A DNA stretch of 64,000 bases from Drosophila miranda (Eukaryota; Arthropoda; Insecta; Diptera; Drosophilidae), in assembly GCF_003369915.1 (NCBI RefSeq), contig NC_046675.1, forward strand, positions 24,304,001 to 24,368,000, in the 5' to 3' direction. The notes beneath the pieces are model-generated. The model ran no database searches and was not told where the DNA came from. It saw only the letters and a program-made list of their open reading frames with translations. The position numbers and the translations under genes were made by a program. Every line of letters starts with the position of its first letter. Position 1 is the first letter of the stretch. Below are positions 47,189 through 58,600 of the stretch, piece after piece.

Positions 47189-47293
47189 ATGGTGGGACTT
47201 CTGGAATATATTCAACACTTGGGCACCTGTTATCTGTGGGTTATGCTTGGTCCAAGTCGAAAGTACTTTGAAACCTCAACAATAAACTCTTAA
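47189..47293 (+). CDS. Conserved 34-residue micro-ORF, copy 2
   Basis: Starts MVGLLEYIQHLGTCYLWVML, with the same 35-codon length as copy 1 and the same TAA-overlapping AATAAA. The upstream sequence differs by a 12-base deletion just before the block, which removes the further upstream ATG of copy 1 but leaves this ATG. Confidence 0.35.
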   Translation: MVGLLEYIQHLGTCYLWVMLGPSRKYFETSTINS

Positions 47294-47300
47294 TAAACCA

Positions 47301-47306
47301 TATAAA
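47301..47306 (+). promoter_or_regulatory. TATA box of secreted-peptide gene 2
   Basis: TATAAA 80 bases before the ATG, matching copy 1. Confidence 0.45.
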
Positions 47307-47380
47307 AAGCAATGATTAGCAGATAATTTATTTATTTTTTCCTCAATGCCGTGTCGGTCATATTTTTTTTAGTGACAAAA

Positions 47381-47629
47381 ATGCCTCGATTCTTGTCAAA
47401 GGCTTTTATTTGGATAGTACTTTGCGTAGCCTTTCTTCCTGCTGGACTTTCTGACGACAGTGGAATCTTTCGCCGCCAGAGCACCATGATGAAAAATCCT
47501 AACTACATTAGTACGAACAAGTTCTTCGATGAGTTAGTTGATCTTTTGGACATGGGACCATTGCCACCTCCGCATCCAGGATTTCTGATTGATACTGGGG
47601 ACAACGTTGATAAGGGGACCACTCTTTAA
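47381..47629 (+). CDS. Small secreted peptide of unknown family, copy 2 (82 aa)
   Basis: Paralogue of the gene at 46341. The start ATG is aligned with copy 1; the open frame reaches further upstream only through non-ATG codons. Signal peptide core FIWIVLCVAFLPAG, then DDSGIFRRQ, MMKNPNYISTN, FFDELVDLLDMG and GPLPPPHPGF are kept. The C-terminus runs 12 residues beyond PGF (LIDTGDNVDKGTTL), where copy 1 stops after RTDE. Replacements are mostly conservative (D/E, R/K, V/L), which suggests both copies are functional. No family recognised. Confidence 0.7.
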   Translation: MPRFLSKAFIWIVLCVAFLPAGLSDDSGIFRRQSTMMKNPNYISTNKFFDELVDLLDMGPLPPPHPGFLIDTGDNVDKGTTL

Positions 47630-47739
47630 CGGAGTGGTAACAATTTTCCCTGTTGGCCTTTTACATTATAGCCCATATATCATAATGATCTGTGAAACGG
47701 CAAAAGTAAATAGTGCCAGCCCGACAGATTCCCAAAGCA

Positions 47740-47745
47740 AATAAA
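47740..47745 (+). terminator. Polyadenylation signal of secreted-peptide gene 2
   Basis: AATAAA in the same local context as 46659. Confidence 0.6.
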
Positions 47746-47840
47746 CACAAAAGATCGCAAAATAATTGAATTAGCGACAAATAATATTTATTTATTTTTT
47801 GTGGAAAAAATATGATTGTCACCTGTTTCTTTGCGTGTCT

Positions 47841-49111
47841 GTAATGGGTATCACCTACATACATACATACACATGTGTATGGGTACTGCGAAAAAGTTCC
47901 CTCCTGGCGGGTTCAATAACAAGGTTAAGCATATCTGAAGGCGAGCGCAGAGAAATATTGTATCTGTGCGATTTTAAAAATTTATTTACATCGAATATTA
48001 ACGCTGACAAAATAATCGTCACAAGGAATTAGCAATGGCTTGTTGATTGATAGCATATCTGAAGCAAAAAATTAAGAAATCAACAAAACAGAAATCAAAA
48101 GGGAATTTGTCATCGATGAGCATAGATCTGAGAGGTGAAGGCTGGGGGATTGAAAGAAAGAAGAAGGAGAAATATGTTTTTCGTTAAATGACATGGGTAG
48201 AAAAATGTGTATTTAACCTTAAATGATATAATTTCTAATAGTATGCTTTTGAAATGTTTATGCAGATGCCGAGGGAGACGTATTGAATAAGTAAATTGAG
48301 AAATACAAAGTATGAAAGCTCAAAACCTGTACCAGAATGTCAGGAGTTCATAAATCTTTGTATATAGTTTCTGTCGTACGTGTCTATATCTAGAGTATTA
48401 AATGTTATATGTACTGATTATATTGATTCTCTAATAAACGTGAGTGTGATTTTTGTACATCCCCCTTAAATCCCATGTACGATTTTTCCCCTAGTTCGCT
48501 TGAAATTATTATAATTTTTCATTGATGGATAACATGATTATTCCAAGCAATTAAATTCAGCTCTCTTTCATATCAGAAAGGCAGGGAGAGAAGTTTATTC
48601 AAATATATCTAGAACAATGGGATACTTGGGCTTGATTATTTATAGTTTGTTTGGTCTGATTGCCTACGTCATCAAATTGTGTTTATTTCTCCTTTAGCCC
48701 GTGGAAACGTGACCCGTTTTATCTCTTGTGTTTTGTTTTTCGGCGTAATTAATAATTACTGTCAATTAGTAATTATTGTTTAATCAATATGTCACATGAT
48801 GGTCAAGACACTGAAAGTCAAAATGCAAAAAAACCGAACCAGTTAAGGTTGAGTTTTTCGAAGATCAACCGTTCAATCAAATTAGTCAAAGTAACTAATC
48901 AAAGCAGATCCTAAAAAGTTGCAAATCAATCGGGCATGCGCAGCGTGCTGCCAATATAAAATATAAGAAAATTTCCATGCTCGTTACCAATCCACGAACC
49001 CCAGACTTGCTTCGTGATATGACGACGATCCCGACGATCGGCGTTCTTCGGTTCTCCAGATCGCAGTCTCTACAGATCTCAATCCAGATCGAGTGGCGCG
49101 CGCTCGACTTC
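47841..49111. other. Intergenic, no gene supported
   Basis: AT-rich to 48,880, then GC-richer with GATC words before the putative start site at 49112. A TATA-like ATATAAAATATA is at about 48,954. Confidence 0.4.
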
Positions 49112-49515
49112 AGTTTCAGAAACGGTTTAAATTTTGCAACAAGCGCTAAATTTGTTGAGCAAACAACAACGGGCTTTACGCGTATTCGCAGGTTCACCCC
49201 GAGCGCCGTTCTTTTCGATCCGCGTTTATTAACATACATATTTGCTTAATATATATACTAAATACACAAGCCAGCTGGGCGACATGCCCGTGTCGGTGTG
49301 TGAGTGGAAACTACTAGAGTTTTTGGCACTTCAAGTGAAGTGTGAAGAGAGGCCACGGATCTGCCATGAGTTCAGTATCCGTTTAATGTTCACAGCGAAC
49401 GGTAGCAGGAGTGAATCCCCCTCATCAACTATCAGTAGTGCCCGCATATCCTACCCAAATAATGATTACCAGAATAGGAAACTCCTTCTGACTGGATATC
49501 AGTGATCTGGAATAG
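49112..49515 (+). other. Putative 5' exon of an unidentified gene
   Basis: An initiator-like TTCAGTTT lies at 49,110 after a GC-rich stretch, and the segment ends AATAG followed by GTAAGC, a good donor. It contains a complete 73-codon ORF (49284-49505, starting MPVSVCEWKLLEFLALQVKC) that stops 10 bases before the donor. I read the segment as a 5' UTR exon carrying upstream ORFs, belonging to a gene that continues to the right. Confidence 0.35.
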
Positions 49516-52185
49516 GTAAGCTTGCTGTGCCTTCAATTGTTTTGAAAGTGCATAATCGTTTTAATTAAGTGCATTAAATTTTTCCATACAAATTTAAGCA
49601 AAATTAACACAATTACATATTAATTAATTAAACTTTCGTGTGTGAACAGTAAATTTATTATACATTTATGAAGGTCGAAATTTCAAGTGTTTTCGGGACT
49701 GATAAATAATTTATTGTCCTGCTAAAAGTTATACTGTTAGCGGAGGAAAGTTTTAAATATTTCTCCTGAAGTTTATTGAATAGGATACATACATTGAATG
49801 ATTTATTGATTTTAGTAGTTTACATGAAGTTAAGGAATCATTTGAAGTGTTATATTCCTAGGCTTGCAAGGTGTAAAAAAACTGTTTCCATTGAAATATC
49901 ATGTGTAGTCCCGTATAGTAGTACCTCTTCTTGTAAATATTAAGTAGTTTGTACAATGTAATATCATTTTAACGATACTACTTAGACCGCCTGCTGAACA
50001 ATATGAATCACTGATCTACAAGTAACTGTTCCCGTAAACCTGCACTTTACTTGATCTATTGCCACAATAAATCGCTGATTTAAGGCTTCTTAAATATAGA
50101 TGCGGCACAAGTGTAATTAATTATGCATCAAAAATTTATAAATAACTGTGGGAAATTACAGGGTTCTGTCGAAACCGACCTGGAAATTCTCCTGAATAAT
50201 GCATAGTGGAAAGTGAAGTGTGAATCTCTGGTTTAGTTATTGTTTCAACTTGAGAACGGCCGGACAAAACGTGTTTGAATTCATTATGGGGTCAGTGGAC
50301 TATCAGTTATGGGGGAAGTCCGCATGCTGCATTGCGTTAGTTGGGTTAGTCGATTCGATTTGTGGCTGCCTTTTACCAGGAAATTTGCCCAATCATTGGA
50401 AAATACATATTGATGTTTATAAAGGAATTATACGAGTGACTGAATTTTAAGTACTAGCAAAAAAAACGTGGGTACAGTGTGTTTCGAAAATATAAGACCA
50501 GGGTTTTTACTGTGTAATTGGAATAAAATGATAAAGTAAGAGGAATCCCTAGAATATAGAGCAGTTCCCAGAATGGTTACAATTTTCCAATTAAATTTTA
50601 TAAGAAAGAGAATCACATCCGATTTTTAACCGATCAAAAGGTAGAACACTCGAGTGGATTCTGGAAGAATATTAATACTGACCCATTCTTATAGCTGCGA
50701 AACGCGCTGTATGTACAGACGTCTGTGAACAGGTGTCAGGGGAACGCTTATAAGTGGCAATAACCCTCAACGTCACTAGAATTATGCTTTTTTCTTGGCA
50801 CTGACTCAGCCAGCTACTGGATCCATTCCCTTGCTGATTTTTCAGTAGTCTCATAGACTCGGACTCACTCTGATTTATTCCCATTTGATTAATGGCAAAT
50901 AGCCCCACTACAATGTATACTTAATTTGAGAGAGATTATGAGGTGCTAGCATGTGTTGGATGCAAATGAAGAACATTTGTAATCAATGCTGAATTCTATA
51001 TTCTATGTAAATTGGCGAACGGCTAAGGAAATTTCAGTTGCAATCAGCTGTGGGAAGCTCATGTGGCAAAGAGCGTAAAAGATTCTTGGGGGAAATAACT
51101 AAACGAGCATGTATTTTATAATAATATTGTATACACGCAAGAGCAGGCAAGGTACTGCTCTAGCTTGCGGTTAATTATAAATAATTTCTTTAGTTTTCTT
51201 TATGCCTTGTTTACATTTATTCAGATGAAGCAATATTTTTACCTGATATATGTCTAAATATTAGGTTCAATTTTACAATAGATCCCGCTTTAGGCCACCT
51301 GAGGAGTCTGTTGAAACATACGAATAAACAAAATGAGGAACAGTCCGAAAGAAAACACAAATAAAGTGTCAAATAAATACAATTTTGGGTGAAATGAAAT
51401 AAAAGCAGAATGGAGGAGGGAGCGTAGGAAATAAAATAATGAAACACTTAAGCAAACAGAGACAGAGAAAAGCGAAATGAATTGCGGGTACGACATGGCG
51501 TATGAGTGTTTTTTTTCTGTTTCTTTATTTCTTTTTGGCAAGAGTACATAGATTCTGTTGGCAGACCTGAGAGTGATACTAGTATATGGGATGCTAGATA
51601 CTATATCGATGAGCACAGGGGAACTCTCGTTCGGTGGTGGTGTCTCTCAGTCTTGTTAAACTTGAACTTGACTTTTGGTGAGCGAATAAATCGGATGGGA
51701 TGGGATGGGATGGGAAAGAGCCTGTGGACAAGTGCAATTGTCAGAGCATCTAATCGAATACTGATTTGGACACTACACTACACAACTACACTACGGCCTA
51801 TTAATAGAAACCCTCGTAGTGCGCCAGTGCTACTGGCGGTGGCAGTGCTACTCTTTAGGCGTCAAGCGGAAATCGAGTCAACCCGCAAAAAGCCAAACGC
51901 CAAACGGCAAACGCCAAAAACCAAAACCAATGAAATTTCTTTTCCCCATTGCGATTTCTTTTGTAGTTCGAGAACGGCCCTTGCCTCCTACACACATACC
52001 ACAGAACAGCGAGTGCTCTTACGGATAAATCAGTTTCGTTTCGTAGCGTAGATTTCCAAAGAAATCATAAATATTCAGCACTTGAGATATTCCCAATTAG
52101 CGATTGCTTTACCCCGCCAAAACGAGAATCGCGTATTCGGTTGATTTGACTTGATTTGTGGACTGGCGTTCGTGGGTGTCGTGAT
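49516..52185. other. Non-coding, possibly intronic
   Basis: AT-rich, no supported coding frame, RNA gene or repeat. Open frames at 50,220 and 51,506 have no recognisable protein character. Confidence 0.4.
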
Positions 52186-52193
52186 TATATAAA
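52186..52193 (+). promoter_or_regulatory. TATA box before the 52286 ORF
   Basis: TATATAAA, 93 bases before an ATG in AAAA context. Confidence 0.4.
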
Positions 52194-52285
52194 TTGAAAT
52201 TGCACAACTAACGCGGCGCAGCAGCGGCATTATGATTCCCTGAACCGAAAGGTTCCGCAATAATCAATCAAATAATTAACCAAAA

Positions 52286-52495
52286 ATGAGTTTCATCCAT
52301 CCCGATGATAGTTTAATGGGAGGTTCTAGAAATGTTCCCCAACCGATTAAGGAGTCCCCTGCGGAGGCGCCTCATCCTAAGAGTGCGCCCAACGATCGTG
52401 TGGAGATCAAGATTGTGATGCTGAAAGTTCAGGTGATTTATGAAGACTATACTTCATTCTGTGCTCGTTTCATACTTCAAAACATCAACAAATGA
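52286..52495 (+). CDS. Putative first coding exon or short ORF (69 aa)
   Basis: Starts MSFIHPDDSLMGGSRNVPQP after CCAAAA, with a TATA box upstream. The first 49 residues look protein-like (GGSRNVPQPIKESPAEAPH, NDRVEIKIVMLKVQ) and the frame then crosses GTTCAG followed by GTGATT, a possible donor at 52433. So this may be exon 1 of a spliced gene rather than a 69-residue protein. VEIKIVML recalls the first strand of a small GTPase, but no P-loop follows. Not identified. Confidence 0.4.
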   Translation: MSFIHPDDSLMGGSRNVPQPIKESPAEAPHPKSAPNDRVEIKIVMLKVQVIYEDYTSFCARFILQNINK

Positions 52496-52620
52496 GTTTC
52501 TGAATTGGCCTATCATAATATCACGCATACGCCATGTATGACAGGGACTAAAACCGAAACAACACGCAAGTTGCTAATTTTATTTAAACTTTTTGTCTGC
52601 TTCCAACTTCAAAACTCATT

Positions 52621-52884
52621 TTATTTTTTCATAAAATGTTTACATGGGTAAAAGCAAGAAAACTTTTCCTTTTGTTTCTCTTCGCCGTAACACGCGGCGT
52701 ATGCGTAATCAACGTAACATCCACATTCAGAATAACAAGGCGGAAAGGCTGGACTTAAGCAACGAAGACTTACATACCCTTGTTCATACGGGTCCTTTTG
52801 TCCTTTTGAGAAGGATCTGTACACTGTTTCAGTCAGTTTTGTATCAAAACCTGGCCTCTCGTTAAGATGGAAACAGAGAGAAGG
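52621..52884 (-). other. Open frame on the - strand, possible exon or relic
   Basis: Open from 52884 to a TAA at 52621 (87 codons) but with no ATG until the last residues. It reads ERPGFDTKLTETVYRSFSKG then a Cys/Tyr-rich tail (CYSECGCYVDYAYAACYG). A GTAAGT donor lies inside. It could be an internal exon, a sperm-type Cys-rich protein, or a relic. Confidence 0.2.
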
Positions 52885-55321
52885 CTAGATGGATATTTCT
52901 ATATCTTCTCAGATATTGATGGAAATATACTATAGAAACCATTGTACCCTCCTGTAAGGGTATCAGCCCTCAGCCAGAACTTTCCGTCTAATTTGTTCGT
53001 TGCGCGTGCCAATCGCGGGTCTCCGTTAAAATAAAGATACACGCGTAGCCCTGCCCTATCTCCGAGCTCTCCGAGCTATTGTTGATGTAAAATTTATTAG
53101 CACTCTCGTTCGAACAATGATTATATGACAGCTGGCGATGCAAGGCGGCCGGGGGTGCGGCTGTCGAATTAGATTTGTAAATAAAGCAACAATACGAAGG
53201 CACACAAGTGCATGACACTAGAGCTTACACCAGTCGATGCTAATTGGAACAATAGCAGAACAATAGCTATCTGGAGCAACTTCTGACAATAATTGTAAGG
53301 GAGGTGGCAACAAGTTTCGAGAGAAATTGGCTTGGGAACTTTGTTTTCGAGCCCTGCAATTGATTTACGGGTGTGACTTTCACTTCCAGTTTTGGAGGTG
53401 ACAACATTGAACTTGTTTCCTTACATACCCTTATTATTGTTTTAAGGTTTTGACTAGTTAGAAACTGGCAAATCTGCTACTCAAAAAAGTCAATTAAAGA
53501 GTCAATTGGTTGAGATATGTGTCTATTCTAGTCAAATGCCTAAAATCATTCCGAGAAACTCGTATTGAAATCTGAAAAGATCAGTCAAATTCGAATGGCA
53601 GATGGGTGAGGGAAATCCTCAATGAATCTAGAAGTTATGGCAACTCTTGGATACAAATCTTTTCAACAATCATTTCATACATTTTGCCTAATCCCTGAAA
53701 AAGTTACTTCAAGGTTAAGGCACGTTATTAAGCACGTGTTTCACTACCTGTCCAGCAATCATCGTATGCCTCAATCCTAAGTGGTCTTTTAACTTTAACT
53801 TATACCCCATTTAGCCTTTTTTTAGACCTATCCTGCTCTTATTACCATTTTTATGAGCTAATGAGCGTTGGGAGCGTAGGGAGATGGCACAGAAACAGAC
53901 ACAGTACGAGGCACGCAATGGCACGTGCGTCATCAGTTTCGGTGTTTTATTCTTCCAATGACAGAACCACAAAATTAGCAATTAATTGAGTCAATTGGTT
54001 GAATATGTATATTTAATTTGTCAAACCATTGATATGCCCAAATAATTGCTGCTAAATGAAATAAGTGATGATAGAATAAGCGCATTAATAAAAGTCTAAG
54101 GGAAGGTCCTCAGCAGGATTAACCTACACACGAGGAATGGATGGGGGACCAGAACTGGGACTGCGACATCCAGAAACAAGTTGAGCAACAGCTGCTCGGC
54201 AAACCTCGGGCTGTAGTTTTAGCCCCGGATTAGGGAAGGAAACAGGATAGGTGCTCGGCTAAAGGTGCAGGAGTGGGGAGCTGCCGGGGAGTGAAAGTGA
54301 AATAGTTTCCAACACGTGACTGGCCCCATTGAAACATTGCTCGTGAATGAACTCTGGTCTGAAGTTTGCCGGAGCACCTACTGCTGGCCGAGCGCGGAAA
54401 AGCTTTCGCTTTCGTTTTCGCTTTCACTTCGGCGCGAAAAACTGCAAGGAAAAACGAAGTTCCGTGCCATTTAGGTTCAGCTGTGGGAGCTTTTCCCTGT
54501 GTTTCGGAAAATCAGTTGCGCGTTGGGCGAACGCCAGCACCAGACGAAAGATTTCACGGCGCGGACCTCGCAGCGTTTTCCGTAGTTAAACAGAGAATTA
54601 GTTCTCCAGTTTCTTTTGTTGGCCCAAAACGTGTTTCATTTAATTGTTGATTTTTTGTTTTAGAACTTTTTATGCATTTTTTGATGGTTGTTTTTTATCA
54701 TGGAAACTCGACGAAAATGAATTAAAAACTACACGATTCAGTGGAAGATAATCGGCAAAAATCTCACAAATCTAATTGCTTAAAATGTTTAAAGTTAAAT
54801 TAATATATTTTGAAATATTATTAAACCTAAAAATTGGTTAATGTTAAAACCTAATGGCTTAAAATTCGTCATTTTTAAATTTGTTGTATTGCTTAAACTA
54901 TTTTTAAATATTTATTAAAAATATGAAAAATATTTTGTTAGTCCCTTTTAGTTTACTAATAATTTAAAGGCTTTTCCAAGAATACTTCTAAACATTTTAA
55001 AGATTTGTATTCAGTTATGTATGAGTTTGGCCGAACCACGCATCGTATGCGTGATATTTTCTTCATATCAAGTATACACAACGTTGTTTGTATGTGTTTG
55101 CAGCGTTTAAAAAGTTAAAAATGTTCCTCAAAATGAAATAAACTATTTGAAAAAAACTAAGACACTTATAGTCCCACAAAATTGTGAATTAATTAAACAA
55201 TCAATCGATAAAATTGTGCAAAAGTGTGAAATTAAATGCCCTGACCATATTTCGAACCCTTGTCGAGCTGAACATTCTCTCGCACTAGAGTTCATATTTC
55301 GAACCGGCTTCAGAGCGCAGT
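52885..55321. other. Non-coding, no gene supported
   Basis: AT-rich with a GC-richer island at 54,230-54,600. Open frames there are overlapping and low-quality. Confidence 0.4.
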
Positions 55322-55642
55322 ATGCTCCCGGACATTGGCAACAGTAGCGGCGTTAACGGTAATGGTAGCCATCATATTGGCAATGGTCATGGCCTAGTCA
55401 GTGGCATCCACTCGAGCGACTCCTCCAGCGGCATCGCGAGCGGCAGTGCGAGCAGTGAAAAGTTGGCAGCGCGCACAGATGAGGCGAGCCTCGATAAGGG
55501 AAACGATGAAGGAGACGCCGATGAAGATGGAGATGATGACGATGATGATGATGAAGATGAGGATGAAGATGAAACTACGGTACATACTCGTACACACATA
55601 TATGTTATGTTATATCTCTCTATATTCTGTCGTGGAAATTAG
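55322..55642 (+). CDS. Putative N-terminal exon with acidic run (partial gene)
   Basis: Starts MLPDIGNSSGVNGNGSHHIG, continues Gly/Ser/His-rich, then SEKLAARTDEASLDKGNDEG and an acidic run of D and E ending DEDETT. After that the frame turns into VHTRTHIYVMLY, which looks non-coding. A GT (ACG followed by GTACAT) at 55579 is a plausible though weak donor, so the true exon is probably 55322-55578. It is 5.8 kb from the putative exon at 49112 and in the same direction. Not identified; the rest of the gene lies beyond the window or was not found. Confidence 0.45.
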   Translation: MLPDIGNSSGVNGNGSHHIGNGHGLVSGIHSSDSSSGIASGSASSEKLAARTDEASLDKGNDEGDADEDGDDDDDDDEDEDEDETTVHTRTHIYVMLYLSIFCRGN

Positions 55643-58600
55643 CTGTACTTAAGGGAATACGTAATTTTATGCCGAAAGATAATTAGAAAGTCTTAGCCCA
55701 AGAGCAAATGGTGTGTGTAAGGAAGATAAGCTCTAAAAAGGAGTCAAAGTACGGGATAAAAGTACTTCCGAATGAAAACGGAATATCCACCACTTTTAAA
55801 TGCTTCTATGCATTCAGAAACACACTTTCCCACTGAAACATTTTCCAATTTGTATCCAAAAGTGGAGGAGGGAACGGTCGTCATCTCTCAAAGGAGTACT
55901 AGAATGTCAGATATGGTTATTGGAGTGTAAACTCTACTAATGTATCACTTCAAACCTATCCCAAATTTATCCCAAGGGATAAGCTTGCTCTCAACCCATT
56001 TGCTTGGCTAATTTTCCTGCCTTCGCTGACCAAATAATTCATCAAATCCATTCAATTATTCAGACAATCATTCACAGATGCGAGTGAGCACCCATTGGGG
56101 AGCATTTTCAGTAGGGTTTTGGTTAGAGGAACATTTCTGAGAGATTTCTTTGGGGTGTGAAATCAGAAATCCAGAAGGGCAGCCAGAAAAGAAGAAGAGC
56201 AATGAAAATGTGGCCAAAGGCAAAAGCTAAATGAGGCAAATGACCATTTAGGCCTGCCCTCGTCGTCCTCTGTGATGTATAAATTTCCCACAAGAGTTGT
56301 CTTGTTGTTTGCTTTGACTTCGGCACGTATATCTCCTCCCCGACATCTACAGATATTTCGCATTTATTTTGCACGTTTCTCCTACTGTTTTTTCCTTGCG
56401 GAATTTTTTAATTAAATTTAGTCATTGATGACGTCAGGCAGGCCCCAAGTGAAGTCTGTTTTGGGTGCTGGGTGGTGGAGCTGCCTAATTAAGTTCAAGT
56501 TTAAAACTAAACATGTTTTTGTGCTCCCTTCTGAGCAATTATATAAGGTGTCTGAGCTGTGGTTGCGATAACGCGGGGTTACGATGGGGTATACTTTGGG
56601 GAAGTAAACGTAAGCCCAGTCCCAGTCACCAGTCCCCAAAAACACGACTCATTAAGGTAGCCATAGGCCCGACACACGTGCATTTCAAGTCGTGCGTATT
56701 GACTTAAGAAACTGAAAAACGAGCCGAAACAGGTGACTGATAGAATTTGTTTAACATGCGAATGCGATAAACGTCAAAGTTGGAAGCATGTATGCCATAC
56801 CATACACTCCCCAGATTATGCAAATTTTTGCCTCCTTTTTATTTTAATTTTCCCAGGGAGCCTTATGCAAATTAGTCAATACAGGACACGCGCCTCGGTC
56901 GTGTGAAAATAACCAGCAAAATATCTATATGTACATAAATATATGCAAAGTATATACATACCTATGTGAAAGAGATAACATTGATAAATTTGTTGAGCTT
57001 GAAGGGTATACATTTACAGATCGAAGTTCTTGATGGGATGGGATGGCTCTTGGCTTAAGGGAAGACAAATCTTAAAGAAAATGCAAACTATTTATATTTA
57101 TTGAGGAAACTTAAACTTGACATTGGGGAAGATGTGGGAGCTGGGGACAGGAAATCCACTCAGATTTTTTATTGATTCTATTAGTTAACCAGATCCATCA
57201 GTGATAGGCGTCTCTTTGCCCTTATGATTCATAAGAACTTTTTGAGGATCTGAATCGTCTCTCTGATCCTTCTACTGCAAAAAAGATTTAAATCCCAAGT
57301 CAAGTTCAGTTCCAGTACCCCATTCTCTGATAGCTGAAAAAATTAAAACCCTCTACAACCTTTGAACCCAAGCCCGACTCCAATTTGTCACCAGGCAATT
57401 TCCTCCAGACAGGCACGCAAATAATTCCCTCTCCGAAAACAAGCAATCAACGAAAAATTTCCAATTCAATTTGTACGACTTCAGGGCCCGCAAAACAGTC
57501 GCGTGTCTCAATTGGCCACACTCGCCCCCTCCAGAGCACAAAATCATGTATTGATGTATACCCATGTCTGGCCGAAACTAGCCCTAATCGTCCAGTCAAC
57601 TGAACAATCTCTCAAATATCTGACTCTCTGAATGTCTGACTGGAAAACAAAGCAATTTGCATGAGGCTGTACCCGAATGAATTTGCATTCGAGGGAAAGC
57701 CGTGGACCTGAATCACAGTTCCTGTGTGTTAACGAACTTTCCCCACATCAATTAGAAATATTTTTGGTCTGAAATATTGTCTGGGGGAGTATGGGTATAG
57801 GCGGGAGTTCTCCCTTCATTTATTATACCATTTTGGTTCTGGGCCGGAAAAAAATGATAAAGTTTATTCGGTTTGGCGGGATGCGATGCGATGGGATGCC
57901 GGCCAAATGCTACCCAAATAAACGTAAAGCAAAGTATGTTATAAAAGACAAGTCGTAAACATACGGGCCACAAATCTCAGCTAACAAGGCACAGTGGACG
58001 TGGACAAGGGGAAATGGTGGCATAAATTGTCAGGAAATTGTGGTATTTTCTAATGTGAAGTGGATAGTCTGGAAACCGCTTAAGATGAAGCTCTGTGAAT
58101 GCTTTAAGATTGTAAACATATCTTAAAAACTTTCTATGATTTCGAGAGGTCACTTTTCCACTCCTCGTCTTTGAAGTTTATTTTTGAGACAATAAATTCA
58201 ATATTCTTGATTCAATTTCCGCTTTAAAATGTTTTCTCATTTTTCCATTCCACTGTATTCCTGTGTTTCCGCTGGTCACTTTTTTCACAGCTCACAAAAT
58301 GAAGCTTTTATTGGGCAACGAAACCCTTCAAAGGGTTCGGTTCGGTTCGTTCTCTTCCTGTTTCTTCTTCAGGTCCGCATCACAGGCTCTGATTCCAGTT
58401 AGGGATTGACCACTTTAAGTCCTAAGCTGACCAAAAATGAACAGAAAAAGTTACTCGGGCTTGACCAAGGTCAAAGGACAGCCCAGTAAAAGTTCGGGCG
58501 GGTTTTAATTCGACAAAATCGTTAATTATTTATTAAAATTGATAAGCAGACAGAGGGAAGGAAGAGATGGGGTTGTAGAAGGCTCCTCTTTCAGCGGATT

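Larger units (their letters stand above)
47034..47840 (+). repeat. Tandem duplication unit, copy 2
   Basis: Second copy of the unit starting at 45982, with all parts in the same order: AT-rich upstream block, micro-ORF, TATA, secreted peptide and poly(A) region. Confidence 0.8.

Noticed and set aside
48977-49249. 90-residue ORF MLVTNPRTPDLLRD
   Set aside because: Overlaps a GC-rich promoter-like segment and an opposite-strand frame of similar length; no protein character.
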